A stretch of DNA of 64,000 nucleotides from Myroides odoratimimus (GTDB lineage Bacteria > Bacteroidota > Bacteroidia > Flavobacteriales > Flavobacteriaceae): assembly GCF_001485415.1 (NCBI RefSeq), contig NZ_BCMQ01000014.1, forward strand, positions 1-64,000, in the 5' to 3' direction. Shown one piece after another: positions 36,491 to 46,400 of the stretch (within the stretch, counting starts at the first letter, position 1; each line of letters begins with the position of its first letter). The position numbers and the translations under genes are program-made. Under the pieces are notes generated by a model. It made no database searches. It worked only from the letters and a program-made list of their open reading frames with translations, and was not told where the DNA came from.

Positions 36491-36501
36491 TAGCTAAAAT
36501 A

Positions 36502-38517
36502 TTATTTAACTGTATCAAACATAAGCCTTGCGTTTTTATCTAAAAACAAATACGCTTCAAAACAAATGTTATCTCGCGCTTTAAAGATAAATACTTTACT
36601 TGTTTTTCTTAGTTCCAATAATTCCTCAAGTTCTTGCTTAGATAGGTGTACTTCAAAGACTAATCTAGGTATAGTCCAATTACAAGTTTTATTTAAACAA
36701 ACAAGCCTTTGATAGCTAAGCTCAAATTTACTACCTAAACACTTAGGACAAGATCCTTTTAAAGGCTCTTTTGACTCTTTTAAATAAGAGATGCTTTGGC
36801 TTAACTCCTTAAGCTTTTCACAACTGATTTTATAAAACATCTGCTTGTTTATCTCTGCTTGATTTGCCTTGAAAAATAAAACCTCAAAATCAAATAAATA
36901 AGCAAAGCTAGAAACAGGTAAATCTTTTGTTTTAAAATAATAATCAAGGGCCTTGTTTGTACAAACAAGCTTTTTATTGTCTATATACAAATACTCTTGT
37001 TTTATTAACTGATCAAGGGTTAAACTAAGACCGAGAAAAAGATCTGTAAAATAACAAAAATGCATATGTGCAATTGCGTTTTCGTGTAAGGTTTTAATAA
37101 AGTCTTTTTTTAGTTTTTTAAACAAACCCTCTATACAAGACAAAGCATTCTGCTTTTTTGTGTGTGTTGTAATATTTACAGATTCTATTTTAAAGACTTT
37201 CATACCATTAAGCTGCTCTAGAGTATCAACTTGGTTTACCAAGTTATCCTTTAAGAACTCTCCCTTATAAATCTCTAAGGGTAAATCAAGACCTGCATCA
37301 TCTACAAAGAGATTTAAACTAACTTTTTTTACATCTTCTTTAGGGGTAAAACAATCTATTGTTCTTTTTACTATCAACTGATAGATTACTTTTTCACACG
37401 TATTTAAACAAGTTGGAATCTTTAAAGTAGGTATAATGCCGTGAGTTTTTAAATCACTATCTACTATCACGTCCTTATAATTAAGCCTAGCTAATTTTAA
37501 AGTTAACAGCTCTTTTTTAAACAAGGGATAATCTCTTAAGGCGTTTAATAATCTTGGTATACTTGATTTATACCAACTAGGCAGATAATTATTTAAAGTA
37601 AGGGGATAACTAATAAATCTTTGTCTGTAAAGACTAAGCAAGGCCTGTTTTGTTTTACTAAAAGAAAACCCATATAATTTATTAACGCATATTATAAGAC
37701 TTATAAAATCATATAAAAGTAACTGCTTTTGCCTTAGAGTTTGTATGTTTTTTTCGCTTATCTCTACCCTTGAATCTTTATTAAGCAAACCAGATAAGCT
37801 TTGGGCTTGTTTTAGTTTTTTATACTTTTTTTCAAAAAAGCAACAAAATAGTTTCTCCTTAAAACTAAGCTCGACACTTACTCTGTAGCGAGTTTTAGAT
37901 TTACTAGCCTCACTCTTTAGATGTTTTTTAGATAACAAAGCGATAAGAGCAGTTTTAATAAGACCTAATTTAATTTTTGTTCCTGTTTGATTGTAATAGT
38001 ACCTACTTAACCTATTTTGAACAATCTTAAAGACAAGATCCCTGTTATAATAAGTTTTAAAACAAAAAGTAGTATTATCTAAATATAAGTGATTTTTTAA
38101 AAAGGATTTCTCTAAACTATAAAGCCATAGGGTTTTACAGGGCTGGGTTATATTAAAGAATTCTTTGAAATACTCAAATTTTCTTCTTTGGGCCAAACTT
38201 GGCTCTGTGGCTATAACAATAGATTCAGATTTAAGGATGAGACGCTTTATTAACTGCACTTTTTTACTTTGAACAACACAAGGAATGTTTTTATTAGTCC
38301 TTTTTACAAGCTTTAATTTATACTCAAAGAAGTTTTTAGCTCCAAAAGAGTCATTATCTTGTTTAAATTTTAAAGGCTTTAAGTCTACCAGGCAATCATC
38401 TATCCAAATAACTAAATGAGTCTGTGAGCTATAATAATCAAAATGCCTATTGTTTGCATTAAAAAACGTGGCTAGAATTCTAGCCACGCTTGCTGATTGT
38501 GTTATAATAAGTTCCAT
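36502..38517 (-). CDS. Highly divergent type IA topoisomerase (TopB-like), likely without normal catalysis
   Basis: 671 residues, roughly TopB length. The fold is traceable: an N-terminal TOPRIM-like start LIITQSASVARILATFF (TopB: IAEKPSVA), ESIVIATEPSLAQRRKF near residue 106 (TopB: ATDADREGE), LYRQRFISYPLTLNNYLPSW near 300 (TopB: TYPRTDSRYL), THGIIPT, VIYQLIVKRTIDCF, a four-Cys zinc ribbon CPKC...CLNKTC near 590-615, and a C-terminal FKSK-like region. The nucleophilic Tyr is kept. The first Glu, the Asp-Asp-Glu metal triad and the Arg after Tyr-Pro are all replaced. It lies one base before the DUF3945 gene stop, hence coupled. Codon use matches the element. Confidence 0.8.
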   Translation of the reverse strand: MELIITQSASVARILATFFNANNRHFDYYSSQTHLVIWIDDCLVDLKPLKFKQDNDSFGAKNFFEYKLKLVKRTNKNIPCVVQSKKVQLIKRLILKSESIVIATEPSLAQRRKFEYFKEFFNITQPCKTLWLYSLEKSFLKNHLYLDNTTFCFKTYYNRDLVFKIVQNRLSRYYYNQTGTKIKLGLIKTALIALLSKKHLKSEASKSKTRYRVSVELSFKEKLFCCFFEKKYKKLKQAQSLSGLLNKDSRVEISEKNIQTLRQKQLLLYDFISLIICVNKLYGFSFSKTKQALLSLYRQRFISYPLTLNNYLPSWYKSSIPRLLNALRDYPLFKKELLTLKLARLNYKDVIVDSDLKTHGIIPTLKIPTCLNTCEKVIYQLIVKRTIDCFTPKEDVKKVSLNLFVDDAGLDLPLEIYKGEFLKDNLVNQVDTLEQLNGMKVFKIESVNITTHTKKQNALSCIEGLFKKLKKDFIKTLHENAIAHMHFCYFTDLFLGLSLTLDQLIKQEYLYIDNKKLVCTNKALDYYFKTKDLPVSSFAYLFDFEVLFFKANQAEINKQMFYKISCEKLKELSQSISYLKESKEPLKGSCPKCLGSKFELSYQRLVCLNKTCNWTIPRLVFEVHLSKQELEELLELRKTSKVFIFKARDNICFEAYLFLDKNARLMFDTVK

Positions 38518-38518
38518 A

Positions 38519-39808
38519 TTAAATTTTTAAACCTTTTTTTCTGTTTTGAGTCTCTTTATTATTCTGTGTTTGACTCTCAATGATCTTAGGGTTACTTGGA
38601 TCAGTGAAAGAAAAATTAGTTCTATTGTTTATTTTATCATAGTTTATAAAACCCTTATAAGGCTTGCCTCTTTTATCAATAAGTCCATCAATAGCCACAG
38701 TCTTACCTTCTAAGAGCTCTTTATACTGATTTTCATCTAGGGTCTTTCCTCTAAAGACCTTTAAGTCTTCAGGATTAGAGATCTTCTTATTTTTATTTGT
38801 ATTATCAAACAAAAACTCAATATGCTCTTTAGAGGCATTATACTGAATATGAGCATCAAAAGGATTTCCTTTACTTGAACTCATAGCCTTAACTAGAACT
38901 GCTTTTCCTTGTCTTAGCTCACTTAATTGATTATCAGAAAGATCAACCCCTTTTATATGTGTTGGAATTTGCATTTTCTCAACACTAGTAACCATTATAT
39001 TATTGGTTAATCTATCCACGCTTACAACCGATGGGATATAAGAGTTAGTCTCAGGATCTAAAAGCTCCACTACCCTTCCCATATTACCTGTCTTTAAAAG
39101 ATTGTGTTTATCTTGCCTGGTAAACTCATGTCCTTGAAAAGGTATATTTAAATTTGGGTACTTTTTTACTCCCTCAAGAGTCATTACAACCTCTCCGTTA
39201 GGTGCATGTTTAAGTCCAAGACGTGCATCTAATGAAAACTCAGCAGATCCCAAATTAAGATTAACTTGAACTAAATCTTTTGTTTTATATCCCTTTAATA
39301 AAGGTTCTAAAAGATCCATCTCTTCAAGTTTCTCTTTTGAGAGTCCTATCTGACTTAGTGATTCCCAGTTTATATGGTCAATATTGTATTTATATGGATT
39401 ATATTCTTTACAAGAGGTTATATCCTTATTGGTACTATTATCTATACTTTGAATCATTTGCTTCGGATCTACTTGATGGGATAGATACAGCTGATGATTT
39501 AAAGTGTTTTTCAAGTCTAACTCACCTTGCATCTGCTTGGACAAACCAATAGCTAAATTCTCTGGAACCCTAAAAAAACTAAACCTAGTGGGGTCTTTTA
39601 ATTGAGAAAAGAAATTGGTGAAAAAATTAGAAAAGAAATCTCCGTTTTTATCTAATCTTAAAAATGAGTTTAAATTATTCTTATTAATTGGTGCACTTTT
39701 AAGATTACCGTTTTCACTTAAGCCCTGTACGGCTTTAATTTTGTTATCCTTTGAATCACTAACAAGTAAGATATCATGTTTTGATTCACTGCTTTTTTTT
39801 ACTTCCAT
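38519..39808 (-). CDS. DUF4099/DUF3945 domain protein of Bacteroidota mobile elements
   Basis: 429 residues. The middle region (about 145-230, INWESLSQIGLSKEKLEEMD, then LLKGYKTKDLVQVNLNLG) matches DUF4099. The C-terminal part has two DUF3945-type repeats, each built as LSxxQxxxLxxGKxVxxxxxxSKKG followed by a strand pair (about 285-340 and 355-410). Proteins with this layout are regularly encoded next to topB in CTnDOT-like elements; their role is unknown, with DNA processing assumed from context. The N-terminal 140 residues are polar and probably disordered. It is cotranscribed with the TopB-like gene. Confidence 0.88.
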   Translation of the reverse strand: MEVKKSSESKHDILLVSDSKDNKIKAVQGLSENGNLKSAPINKNNLNSFLRLDKNGDFFSNFFTNFFSQLKDPTRFSFFRVPENLAIGLSKQMQGELDLKNTLNHQLYLSHQVDPKQMIQSIDNSTNKDITSCKEYNPYKYNIDHINWESLSQIGLSKEKLEEMDLLEPLLKGYKTKDLVQVNLNLGSAEFSLDARLGLKHAPNGEVVMTLEGVKKYPNLNIPFQGHEFTRQDKHNLLKTGNMGRVVELLDPETNSYIPSVVSVDRLTNNIMVTSVEKMQIPTHIKGVDLSDNQLSELRQGKAVLVKAMSSSKGNPFDAHIQYNASKEHIEFLFDNTNKNKKISNPEDLKVFRGKTLDENQYKELLEGKTVAIDGLIDKRGKPYKGFINYDKINNRTNFSFTDPSNPKIIESQTQNNKETQNRKKGLKI

Positions 39809-39910
39809 AATTAATAGGTTAATTGATTAATACCTAAAAGTATCTCCTAGATCATTTTGTACTTATTTTTGGCACAAAAAAGTATGTGTTTGACCTTTAG
39901 AGTCGTTTTA

Positions 39911-40204
39911 TTACTCTCTTACCGGAACAGCAAAGCTGTCTCGAATGAACTGCTGCACATCAGAGAGCTTATAGTATATCTTACCTTTTAATCTGTAATA
40001 AGGAAGTTTTTTATCAGATCTATATCTTTGAAGCGAGCGAGAACTTATCTTTAAAATCTGTAAAACATCTTGATTATCTAAAAGTTCTTCTCCATCGATA
40101 TTTAAAGTTTGGAGTTGAACCTTGGCAATATGCTCACTTAAAGCATCAAGTTTTGTAGAGAGTCGTTCCATCCAGGAGATGAATTCTAAACGAGTAACAT
40201 TCAT
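39911..40204 (-). CDS. Excisionase-like helix-turn-helix protein (HTH_17)
   Basis: 97 residues. A helical N-terminus (EFISWMERLSTKLDALSEHI) precedes a MerR/excisionase-type winged helix: EELLDNQDVLQILKISSRSL, QRYRSDKKLPYYRLKGKIYY and KLSDVQQFIRD. Such genes are regular members of Bacteroidota conjugative elements, where they act as regulators or directionality factors. It starts 35 bp from a spacer that contains two copies of the palindrome GCCAATTGGC, which could be its own operator sites. It lies about 100 bp upstream of the DUF3945 gene. Confidence 0.88.
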   Translation of the reverse strand: MNVTRLEFISWMERLSTKLDALSEHIAKVQLQTLNIDGEELLDNQDVLQILKISSRSLQRYRSDKKLPYYRLKGKIYYKLSDVQQFIRDSFAVPVRE

Positions 40205-40274
40205 GATTTAAATTTTTAATGGTTAATATTCTTGTTAGCTAACCATACAAAATTGAAAAGCTTAAAAAAGGTGT

Positions 40275-40289
40275 AAAGCCAATTGGCAT
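40275..40289. repeat. Palindromic site copy 1 (aaaGCCAATTGGCat)
   Basis: The 15-bp sequence aaagccaattggcat occurs here and, identical and in the same orientation, at 40428-40442. The core GCCAATTGGC is a perfect 10-bp palindrome. The position upstream of the HTH gene suggests an operator; this is inference. Confidence 0.75.
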
Positions 40290-40427
40290 GAAAAAAACAG
40301 AAATTCTTATAAAACCGATAAGAATTTTAAAACTAACTAGCCACAAGACCAGATACAATAAGACTTTAAAGGATAAAAGTAAAAAGACAGATAACGACTT
40401 CTTATATACGAATTTTTTCTGAACTAT

Positions 40428-40442
40428 AAAGCCAATTGGCAT
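40428..40442. repeat. Palindromic site copy 2 (aaaGCCAATTGGCat)
   Basis: Identical to 40275-40289 over 15 bp, 153 bp away start to start. The pair brackets a stretch where I see no real gene; the open frame there is hydrophobic and spans both repeats by chance. Confidence 0.75.
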
Positions 40443-40825
40443 CTGATTTACAGATAATTAAAAAGCGTACTATTTATCTCTATACTTTTTAAAAATAAAC
40501 TAGCATATAACCTGTAAAGCTATAAAAAGAGCAAAAAAAAATTAAAAAGTGCTAATCTTCAAGTAATTCTAAGCTAAATAAAAATACAATTCAACTAAAA
40601 AAAACTTACAAACACTATTTAAAGATAAATTACAACAATAAAGCACATAATTTATAAAAAACAATAACTTAAAGTTATTAATTTAAATTAAAAACATACT
40701 TTTGTATAGTAAAATTACATAATACCAATGTATTATAACCTTGATAGATAAAACACATAATTATAACACATTAATGAAGTTTGTCTATTTAAAGACATGT
40801 TAATTAATACAATACGAAAAAGAAA
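40443..40825. other. AT-rich spacer with small repeats
   Basis: No gene seen. It contains the near-palindrome AATAACTTAAAGTTATT (about 40666-40682) and repeated variants of acataat...attataac (40718-40760). Such short AT-rich repeats could belong to a replication or regulatory region, but nothing is decisive. Confidence 0.4.
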
Positions 40826-41023
40826 ATGAAGAAAAAACTACGCTTTATAAGTTACCTACTTATAACTGTATCACTGTTTATATTAATTAATCTAGTGTAT
40901 CGCTATAATACTATAAATGAACCCTTTGATGAGTTAAACAAAGAAATATTTATCAGTTTACTTAATCTAATTATTGGATTAATCTTTTTTTTCAAATCAA
41001 GAAACACACAAAACGAGAAATAA
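40826..41023 (+). CDS. Small two-helix membrane protein
   Basis: 65 residues. The sequence has two hydrophobic segments (about 7-25, ISYLLITVSLFILINLVYR, and 43-58, ISLLNLIIGLIFFF) with basic ends, so it is probably an inner-membrane peptide. It is the only rightward frame in the mob region. No family recognised. An upstream A-rich stretch (aaaaagaaaATG) gives a plausible start. Confidence 0.5.
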   Translation: MKKKLRFISYLLITVSLFILINLVYRYNTINEPFDELNKEIFISLLNLIIGLIFFFKSRNTQNEK

Positions 41024-41115
41024 CAACGATAAGAAATACTTGTTTTTATAATTGGGTGTTACAACAATACTCTTATTCTTTTTTTGTTTAAACCAAAGCC
41101 TAAACACAAACCATA

Positions 41116-41364
41116 CTATTTGAGTCTTTTTGCTATTTCTTTAAAAGAATCATCCTGTTTTTTTTCTAGTAAATCCGTTAGATTCTCTGAGGATCTTTTA
41201 GCTTTATTTAGCTTTTTGTAGTTTATTTTAGTTGTGCTTTTACCAATAATATCAGTAGTTAATACAGTGTAATCTTCTTTAGACTTACTGTCTAAAAGAA
41301 AAGAAACTAAACTTTTAATTGAAAAGTAAACAAAAAAATAAAGACCTAAGAACATACTTATCAT
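41116..41364 (-). CDS. Small hypothetical membrane-anchored protein
   Basis: 82 residues. One N-terminal transmembrane helix (MISMFLGLYFFVYFSIKSLV) is followed by a polar domain with a charged, coiled-coil-prone end (LTDLLEKKQDDSFKEIAKRL). It lies 80 bp downstream of the relaxase gene on the same strand and is likely cotranscribed with mobA-mobB. No family recognised. Confidence 0.55.
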   Translation of the reverse strand: MISMFLGLYFFVYFSIKSLVSFLLDSKSKEDYTVLTTDIIGKSTTKINYKKLNKAKRSSENLTDLLEKKQDDSFKEIAKRLK

Positions 41365-41445
41365 ACCTTTTAATTTTAAATAACCACACCTTTTTTAAAC
41401 ACTTATCCCACATTTATACATGCCCATATAAAGTATTTCACTCTT

Positions 41446-42723
41446 TTAAAGAGTATGTCTTTTCTTTTTACGTTTTTTCTTTTTAAGATTCATAAACTGC
41501 TTCTGATCTAAATCATCTACTGGGCCAGTAAATAGAAAATTAAAAAAACTAACAAACTCTGCTTTATTATAAGAGTTATAATAATTATCCACAAACTCAA
41601 AACAAGGATGAACCTTTAAACTATCAAACTCTTTATTTAACTCAATAAATCTATGTTTTACAAGTCTCTCAATAGGGTCTTGTTTCTTTTTAGAGTTGTT
41701 TAAAAGGGTATTAAAAAAAGGATCGTTATCTAATTTATTAGACAGCTGAATATCAATATGAGAAAAAGAGAAAACTCGTCTATATTTATGACTAACAAAA
41801 TAGAACTTGCTTTTATCTTTATTATCAGCAACTAGATTAATTCCTTGGTTAGTGAGTAGTTTTTTAAAGTGCTTGTAATCTTTACTTTGAGAAAGATATG
41901 ATCGTATTTGATCACTAACCTTGTTTTCAATATTTAAGTCTTTAGCTTTAAGAGACTTTTTAAAGTGTTTTTCTAAAAAGTCTATATCTACTTTTAAAGA
42001 AAGTTTACTTGAGCTTACTAGATTACTAATTTCTTTATTTTGATGATCAAGAGCAAAATACATTATAGAATTAAACTCTTTATTGTTCCCTAATCTAGCC
42101 TTGACTTTAAAAAGATTTAAAATAGCATTATACTGTTTTAAATCTTCAAAACTATAATACCTGGGTAAACTACTAACAACACTATCTATTTGCTGAATGA
42201 TGTTTGGTTTTCTATAATCAACAATAGCTAGGTCTAAACTATTTTTATATCTTTTTTGATAACCTGTTAGGTTATATTGTTTTGTAAGGTCTAAACAAAC
42301 CTTTTTTGCTAAAGCAAAATCAAACTCTTTTTCTATTTTATATCCTTGTAAATCTATTGCAACCGATACAATATGAAGATGTATGCGTTGAAGGTCAAAA
42401 TGTTTATAAATAATATAAGGCTGGTTTTGATATCCCATTTTGTCCATATAGGTTTTAGCTATATCTAAAAGAGTTACATCACTTATTTTATCCACAGGAT
42501 TGGGATTAAGTGATATATGTCTGGCGGGAGTAACTGTTTTTACATTATTAAGTAAATAAGGTTCAAAATAACTATAAAAATACCTGCTTGCATTCTGAAT
42601 TTCACCTATAGGAAGCGCTATTTTATTAACTCCTAGTATACAAGCTGATTGATTATCTACCTTATTTTGATTATATCTTAAAGCTTTTATAATACTATCG
42701 CTATTATTAATTTGCGCAATCAT
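41446..42723 (-). CDS. mobB: Relaxase MobB (MOBP-like mobilisation nuclease)
   Basis: 425 residues. The N-terminal relaxase domain starts IAQINNSDSIIKALRYNQNK and contains the HxH metal-binding motif in KHFDLQRIHLHIVSVAID (about residues 108-125), with PARHISLNPNP near 65, the layout of Bacteroidota MobB proteins. The second half is helical and Lys-rich, ending KKKKRKKKRHTL, suited to DNA binding. It nicks oriT and leads the strand into the recipient cell. It overlaps mobA by 4 bp (ATGA-type coupling). Confidence 0.92.
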   Translation of the reverse strand: MIAQINNSDSIIKALRYNQNKVDNQSACILGVNKIALPIGEIQNASRYFYSYFEPYLLNNVKTVTPARHISLNPNPVDKISDVTLLDIAKTYMDKMGYQNQPYIIYKHFDLQRIHLHIVSVAIDLQGYKIEKEFDFALAKKVCLDLTKQYNLTGYQKRYKNSLDLAIVDYRKPNIIQQIDSVVSSLPRYYSFEDLKQYNAILNLFKVKARLGNNKEFNSIMYFALDHQNKEISNLVSSSKLSLKVDIDFLEKHFKKSLKAKDLNIENKVSDQIRSYLSQSKDYKHFKKLLTNQGINLVADNKDKSKFYFVSHKYRRVFSFSHIDIQLSNKLDNDPFFNTLLNNSKKKQDPIERLVKHRFIELNKEFDSLKVHPCFEFVDNYYNSYNKAEFVSFFNFLFTGPVDDLDQKQFMNLKKKKRKKKRHTL

Positions 42724-43166
42724 AGATCTGAATTTTTACAAATAATCATTTTTTCAAAATCAAGTATAAGATCAATAATCGCTCTACATAATTTTGAAAG
42801 CTCTAAAGTTGTCTTTTCAATATCTTTTAAAATTTGTTGTGAATCTGAATCTAAGTCAGATCTATTTACAAGAATATTATAACTTATCCCTAAAGCTTTA
42901 AAATGATTAATCAAACCTGTAAGACTTGCATGAAACTCAAGAGCTACTTGATCTATTACAACAACCTTAATCTTTTGATTTAAAACACACGAGGCAGCAA
43001 ATCTAGATATGTTCTTGATTTGATACTTTACTAGAATCTTATTAAAGTCTAATTGCTCCTTTTCTGTTAGTTTAAAAGTATATCGATATCTCTTGGGAGG
43101 TAATTTTTTTGTTTGTTTAGTTTTTTTGTTTACACTGTTTTCCATAGCTATAAATATTAGATACAA
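42720..43166 (-). CDS. mobA: Mobilisation protein MobA (relaxosome accessory)
   Basis: 148 residues. A Lys-rich start is followed by YRYTFKLTEKEQLDFNKILVKYQIKNISRFA, the ribbon-helix-helix-like pattern of MobA/MobC relaxosome proteins, and then a long helical part (LTGLINHFKALGISYNILVN). In these elements it binds oriT and assists the relaxase. The upstream gap 43167-43354 is the natural place for oriT. The start at 43166 reads MYLIFIAMENSVNKK; the internal Met eight codons on (MENSVNKK) is the more likely true start. Confidence 0.85.
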   Translation of the reverse strand: MYLIFIAMENSVNKKTKQTKKLPPKRYRYTFKLTEKEQLDFNKILVKYQIKNISRFAASCVLNQKIKVVVIDQVALEFHASLTGLINHFKALGISYNILVNRSDLDSDSQQILKDIEKTTLELSKLCRAIIDLILDFEKMIICKNSDL

Positions 43167-43354
43167 ACAAACTAGTAATAAAAACTAACAGTTAAAACAT
43201 TATGGTATTTATGGGCATAATTAGGCTTAGATTGACGATTTACTTGTATTTTAAATCACTAAATTTTTTTAAAGTTAAGCATCATACTTATAAAAAAATA
43301 GGACTAAGACTAGTATTTAAAAATCTTTACAATTACAAAGCACTAGGTTAGTAC
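43167..43354. other. Candidate oriT region upstream of mobA
   Basis: No gene. TATGGGCAT (43210-43218) recurs in inverted orientation downstream of mobB (41420-41428, ATGCCCATA). Location directly upstream of mobA-mobB fits an origin of transfer, but no nick site can be identified by eye. Confidence 0.35.
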
Positions 43355-43389
43355 AAAAACACAGTAGTATTTAACCTTCTGTGTTTTTT
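43355..43389 (-). terminator. Terminator after the helicase gene
   Basis: AAAACACAG (43356-43364) pairs with CTGTGTTTT (43379-43387). T-rich on both strands; it lies 25 bp beyond the helicase stop. Confidence 0.75.
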
Positions 43390-43414
43390 GTTTTTTATTA
43401 TAGATACTCTAAAG

Positions 43415-46400
43415 CTATTTTAACTCCTTAGCCATTACATTAAAATAATCACAATTACCCCATAGATTTTTATTACCAACTACATAAAACCTTTTCTTAG
43501 CTCTTGTTAAGGCTACATTTAGCATATTGGGTTTCTGGCTAACCCAGTTTCTTGCTCCTTGTGATCTAGGATCACCACCTAAAACTAAAAACACAACATC
43601 TGCCTCCTTTCCTTGGAATCTGTGTATGGTTCCACATTCTATTTTTTTGTCATATAAAAATTCATTGTGACAATAACGAGCTATTGATTTAAAAGGAGAG
43701 ATTACATAAATCTGCTTATTAAACCCTGAGCTTCTTAATTGAAAAATCTTTTCTTTTAATAGCATTATCTCATCAATAACAACATGTCTGTCTTGAAGTA
43801 TTACTTGATCACTGACATTATACCACTGCGATACTGCTAATGATTCCTCCTCAAAGGTTAGATTAGTGGCCTTAACCATTTGTCCGTTATAGGCAATATC
43901 ATTGGCAATTCTAAACATTGGATCATCACAACGTCTGTGTGTTCGAAGCGGAAAACCAGTCCATATTTTCTTATCAGTTCCACTTACATCCATGTAAGTT
44001 CCATATTTTGAGATTCTATCTGCTAATTGTTGTACTGATGTTTTAGAATAAGACCACGCAATATCAACCCTATATTCCTGTCTTAGTCTTTTTACAAGCT
44101 CGACAGGCATTGTAACTACAGGTTCTACCTGTAATGGATCTCCAACTACTACGCATCTTTTAGATCTTTGAATCAACCCTACAACGGATTGAGCTGTAGC
44201 TTGACCTGCCTCATCAAGTAACAGCCAGCCTATTTGCTGTTTACTATAACTCGAGAATAACCTACCCACAGAGGCTAGTGTGGTTGATACAACAGGAACA
44301 CAGAAAAAAAATGTATCCCAAAGATTCTGATAGATTTTATCATCTGTTTTTATCGTGTTTTGTATTAGCTGAAAATATGCATTTAGATTATTTCTAATTT
44401 TTTTTGCATTAACTAAAATCGCATTTTCATGTAATTTTAAAGCTGTTAAAAATATCTCACTTCTTAAACGTGCTATCTTCTTTGAGTGATATGGGTTTAA
44501 AAGATGTATCTGCTTGATTGATTTATCTAAAAAATTTAAATCACAAATATCATTAGTATCAATGCCGTATTTGTGGTTTAATTCTCTTTTAATATTATTA
44601 TAATAGATAAAAAACTCATCGAGTTTTTCAATCTTAAGACCTAGTGCTTTTTTTTCTAATTGATAATCCTTTATGCTATTTAAACAGCTGTCTATCTGAT
44701 TTTTTAAATCAAAAATTTGTTTATTTATTTTATTAAACTCTTGTAGTATTTCACTAGCTTGAGCATCCCAACTTGTAAAATTACTGGTTTTAAAAAGTTT
44801 ATGAAAAAACAAAAAAGAAGGTTTTCTAAGTGATAAGACCCCTAGAGTAGATTCTATTTTGCTAAAATCATTTTCTAACTCCTGTTTTTGATTTAAAAGT
44901 ATCTTTTCTCTATCTACACAATCCTTAATTTTTGTATCAATTAACGCTATCGCAGATAAGTGTTTATCTTTTTGATTCTGATTTTCAATACACTGAGGCA
45001 GTAAATCATGAAACTCACTAGAAAGGCTCTGAAACTGAGTAAACTCGCTTATCAAGGATTTGAATTTTTGATTTTGCTTTTCAAATTCTCTAGCGTAAAG
45101 ATTAGTGTTATCAGTCTTTTTATAAACACTATAAAGCAAAGCTTCAAAGCCAAAATGGTTTTCTTTTTCATTAGATTCCCAAAAAGCCTGTTTAAAAAGT
45201 GTTCTATTTTCACTATTTCCAAGTGCTGCTGCTAAAACTCCCCAACTAGGCTGATTTATAAGTCTTTGGGAATAGTTTGAAAAATAACTAGCCTTTGAAA
45301 ATGTTTCATTATCTATTTTTGATTTACAAGGTAGCTCTTTAGTTATATTCTCAACCGCTGCATTGTTATTACTTGCCACAACAATTCCAAAATCCCTTTG
45401 AAGTTTTGGATTAAGAGGATAAGTATATAAATCAAAGCCGTTTTCTTTAGGTATAACATTATGCCCTTGATCAAAAATATGATCACAACCTAGATCTGAT
45501 ATCACAAGAGCTCTTTTTACAACTACCTCAGCAATAACATCTAACAATAGCGTAGTTTTACCCGTACCAGGAGGTCCGTTTACTCCTTGAATCCCTTCAG
45601 AGTCCTTAAGGTCTTTAAAGATTGTGTTTACCGCCGCGCTTTGAGCCGAGTAAAGTCCATATTCAATTTTAGAAGGCCACCTTCCCATGGTAAGATAGCA
45701 AGGATTAAGAGCCTTAAATAAATGCCATTTATCTTTTATTAAGTCTCTTCTTTTATCAATACTGGGTTTAAGGGTAAGATATTGCTTTAAACTAGGGCTG
45801 AATTCACTTGTTTTTATACTAGTTAAATAGTTAAGATCATCAAGGAAAAAACTATTTAAAAAGCTAATTACAGCCTCACTATCCTTATAAACTTGCTCTT
45901 TTAAAACAAACACTTTAATATCAGAATTAAGCCAAGGAGCTAGCCAAGACAGATAAGCAATCTCATTTTGGATTTGTGTTAAGCAAAAAGGCTTATCCCC
46001 TTTTTGATGTGAGTCACTAGAGTTATCAAGTATATTATGTCTTTCTATAAAATCCTGCTTAACCTTTTCTAGCTCTTCAGATATAGTAGATAAGTCTTTA
46101 CCACTTTTAAGAGCGTTAATTCCAAGTATATAACTAGCCAGTATGTAACTATCTTGCTCTATTGATCCATTCTCATTAAGTATTAAGGCAGATAAACAGC
46201 TAAAACCAGTTACTGGTTCTTGCCAATCTTGAATCTGTTCTGATTTAAGTAGTGTATTTAAATAGCTAATAATATTACTATTGCCAATTTTACCAAAATA
46301 AAGTGTGTACCTCCACTTATAATTATCTTTAGCCCTTGTCTGGTCAAGCATCCAAGGTAGGATCTGATTTAAATCTAATAGAACAGCATCTTTATTAAAA

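Noticed and set aside
40239..40442. 67-codon hydrophobic frame in the spacer before the HTH gene
   Set aside because: Both ends fall on the duplicated GCCAATTGGC sites, producing the repeated MPIGF peptide by chance. No family resemblance, and AT-rich DNA easily gives such hydrophobic frames.
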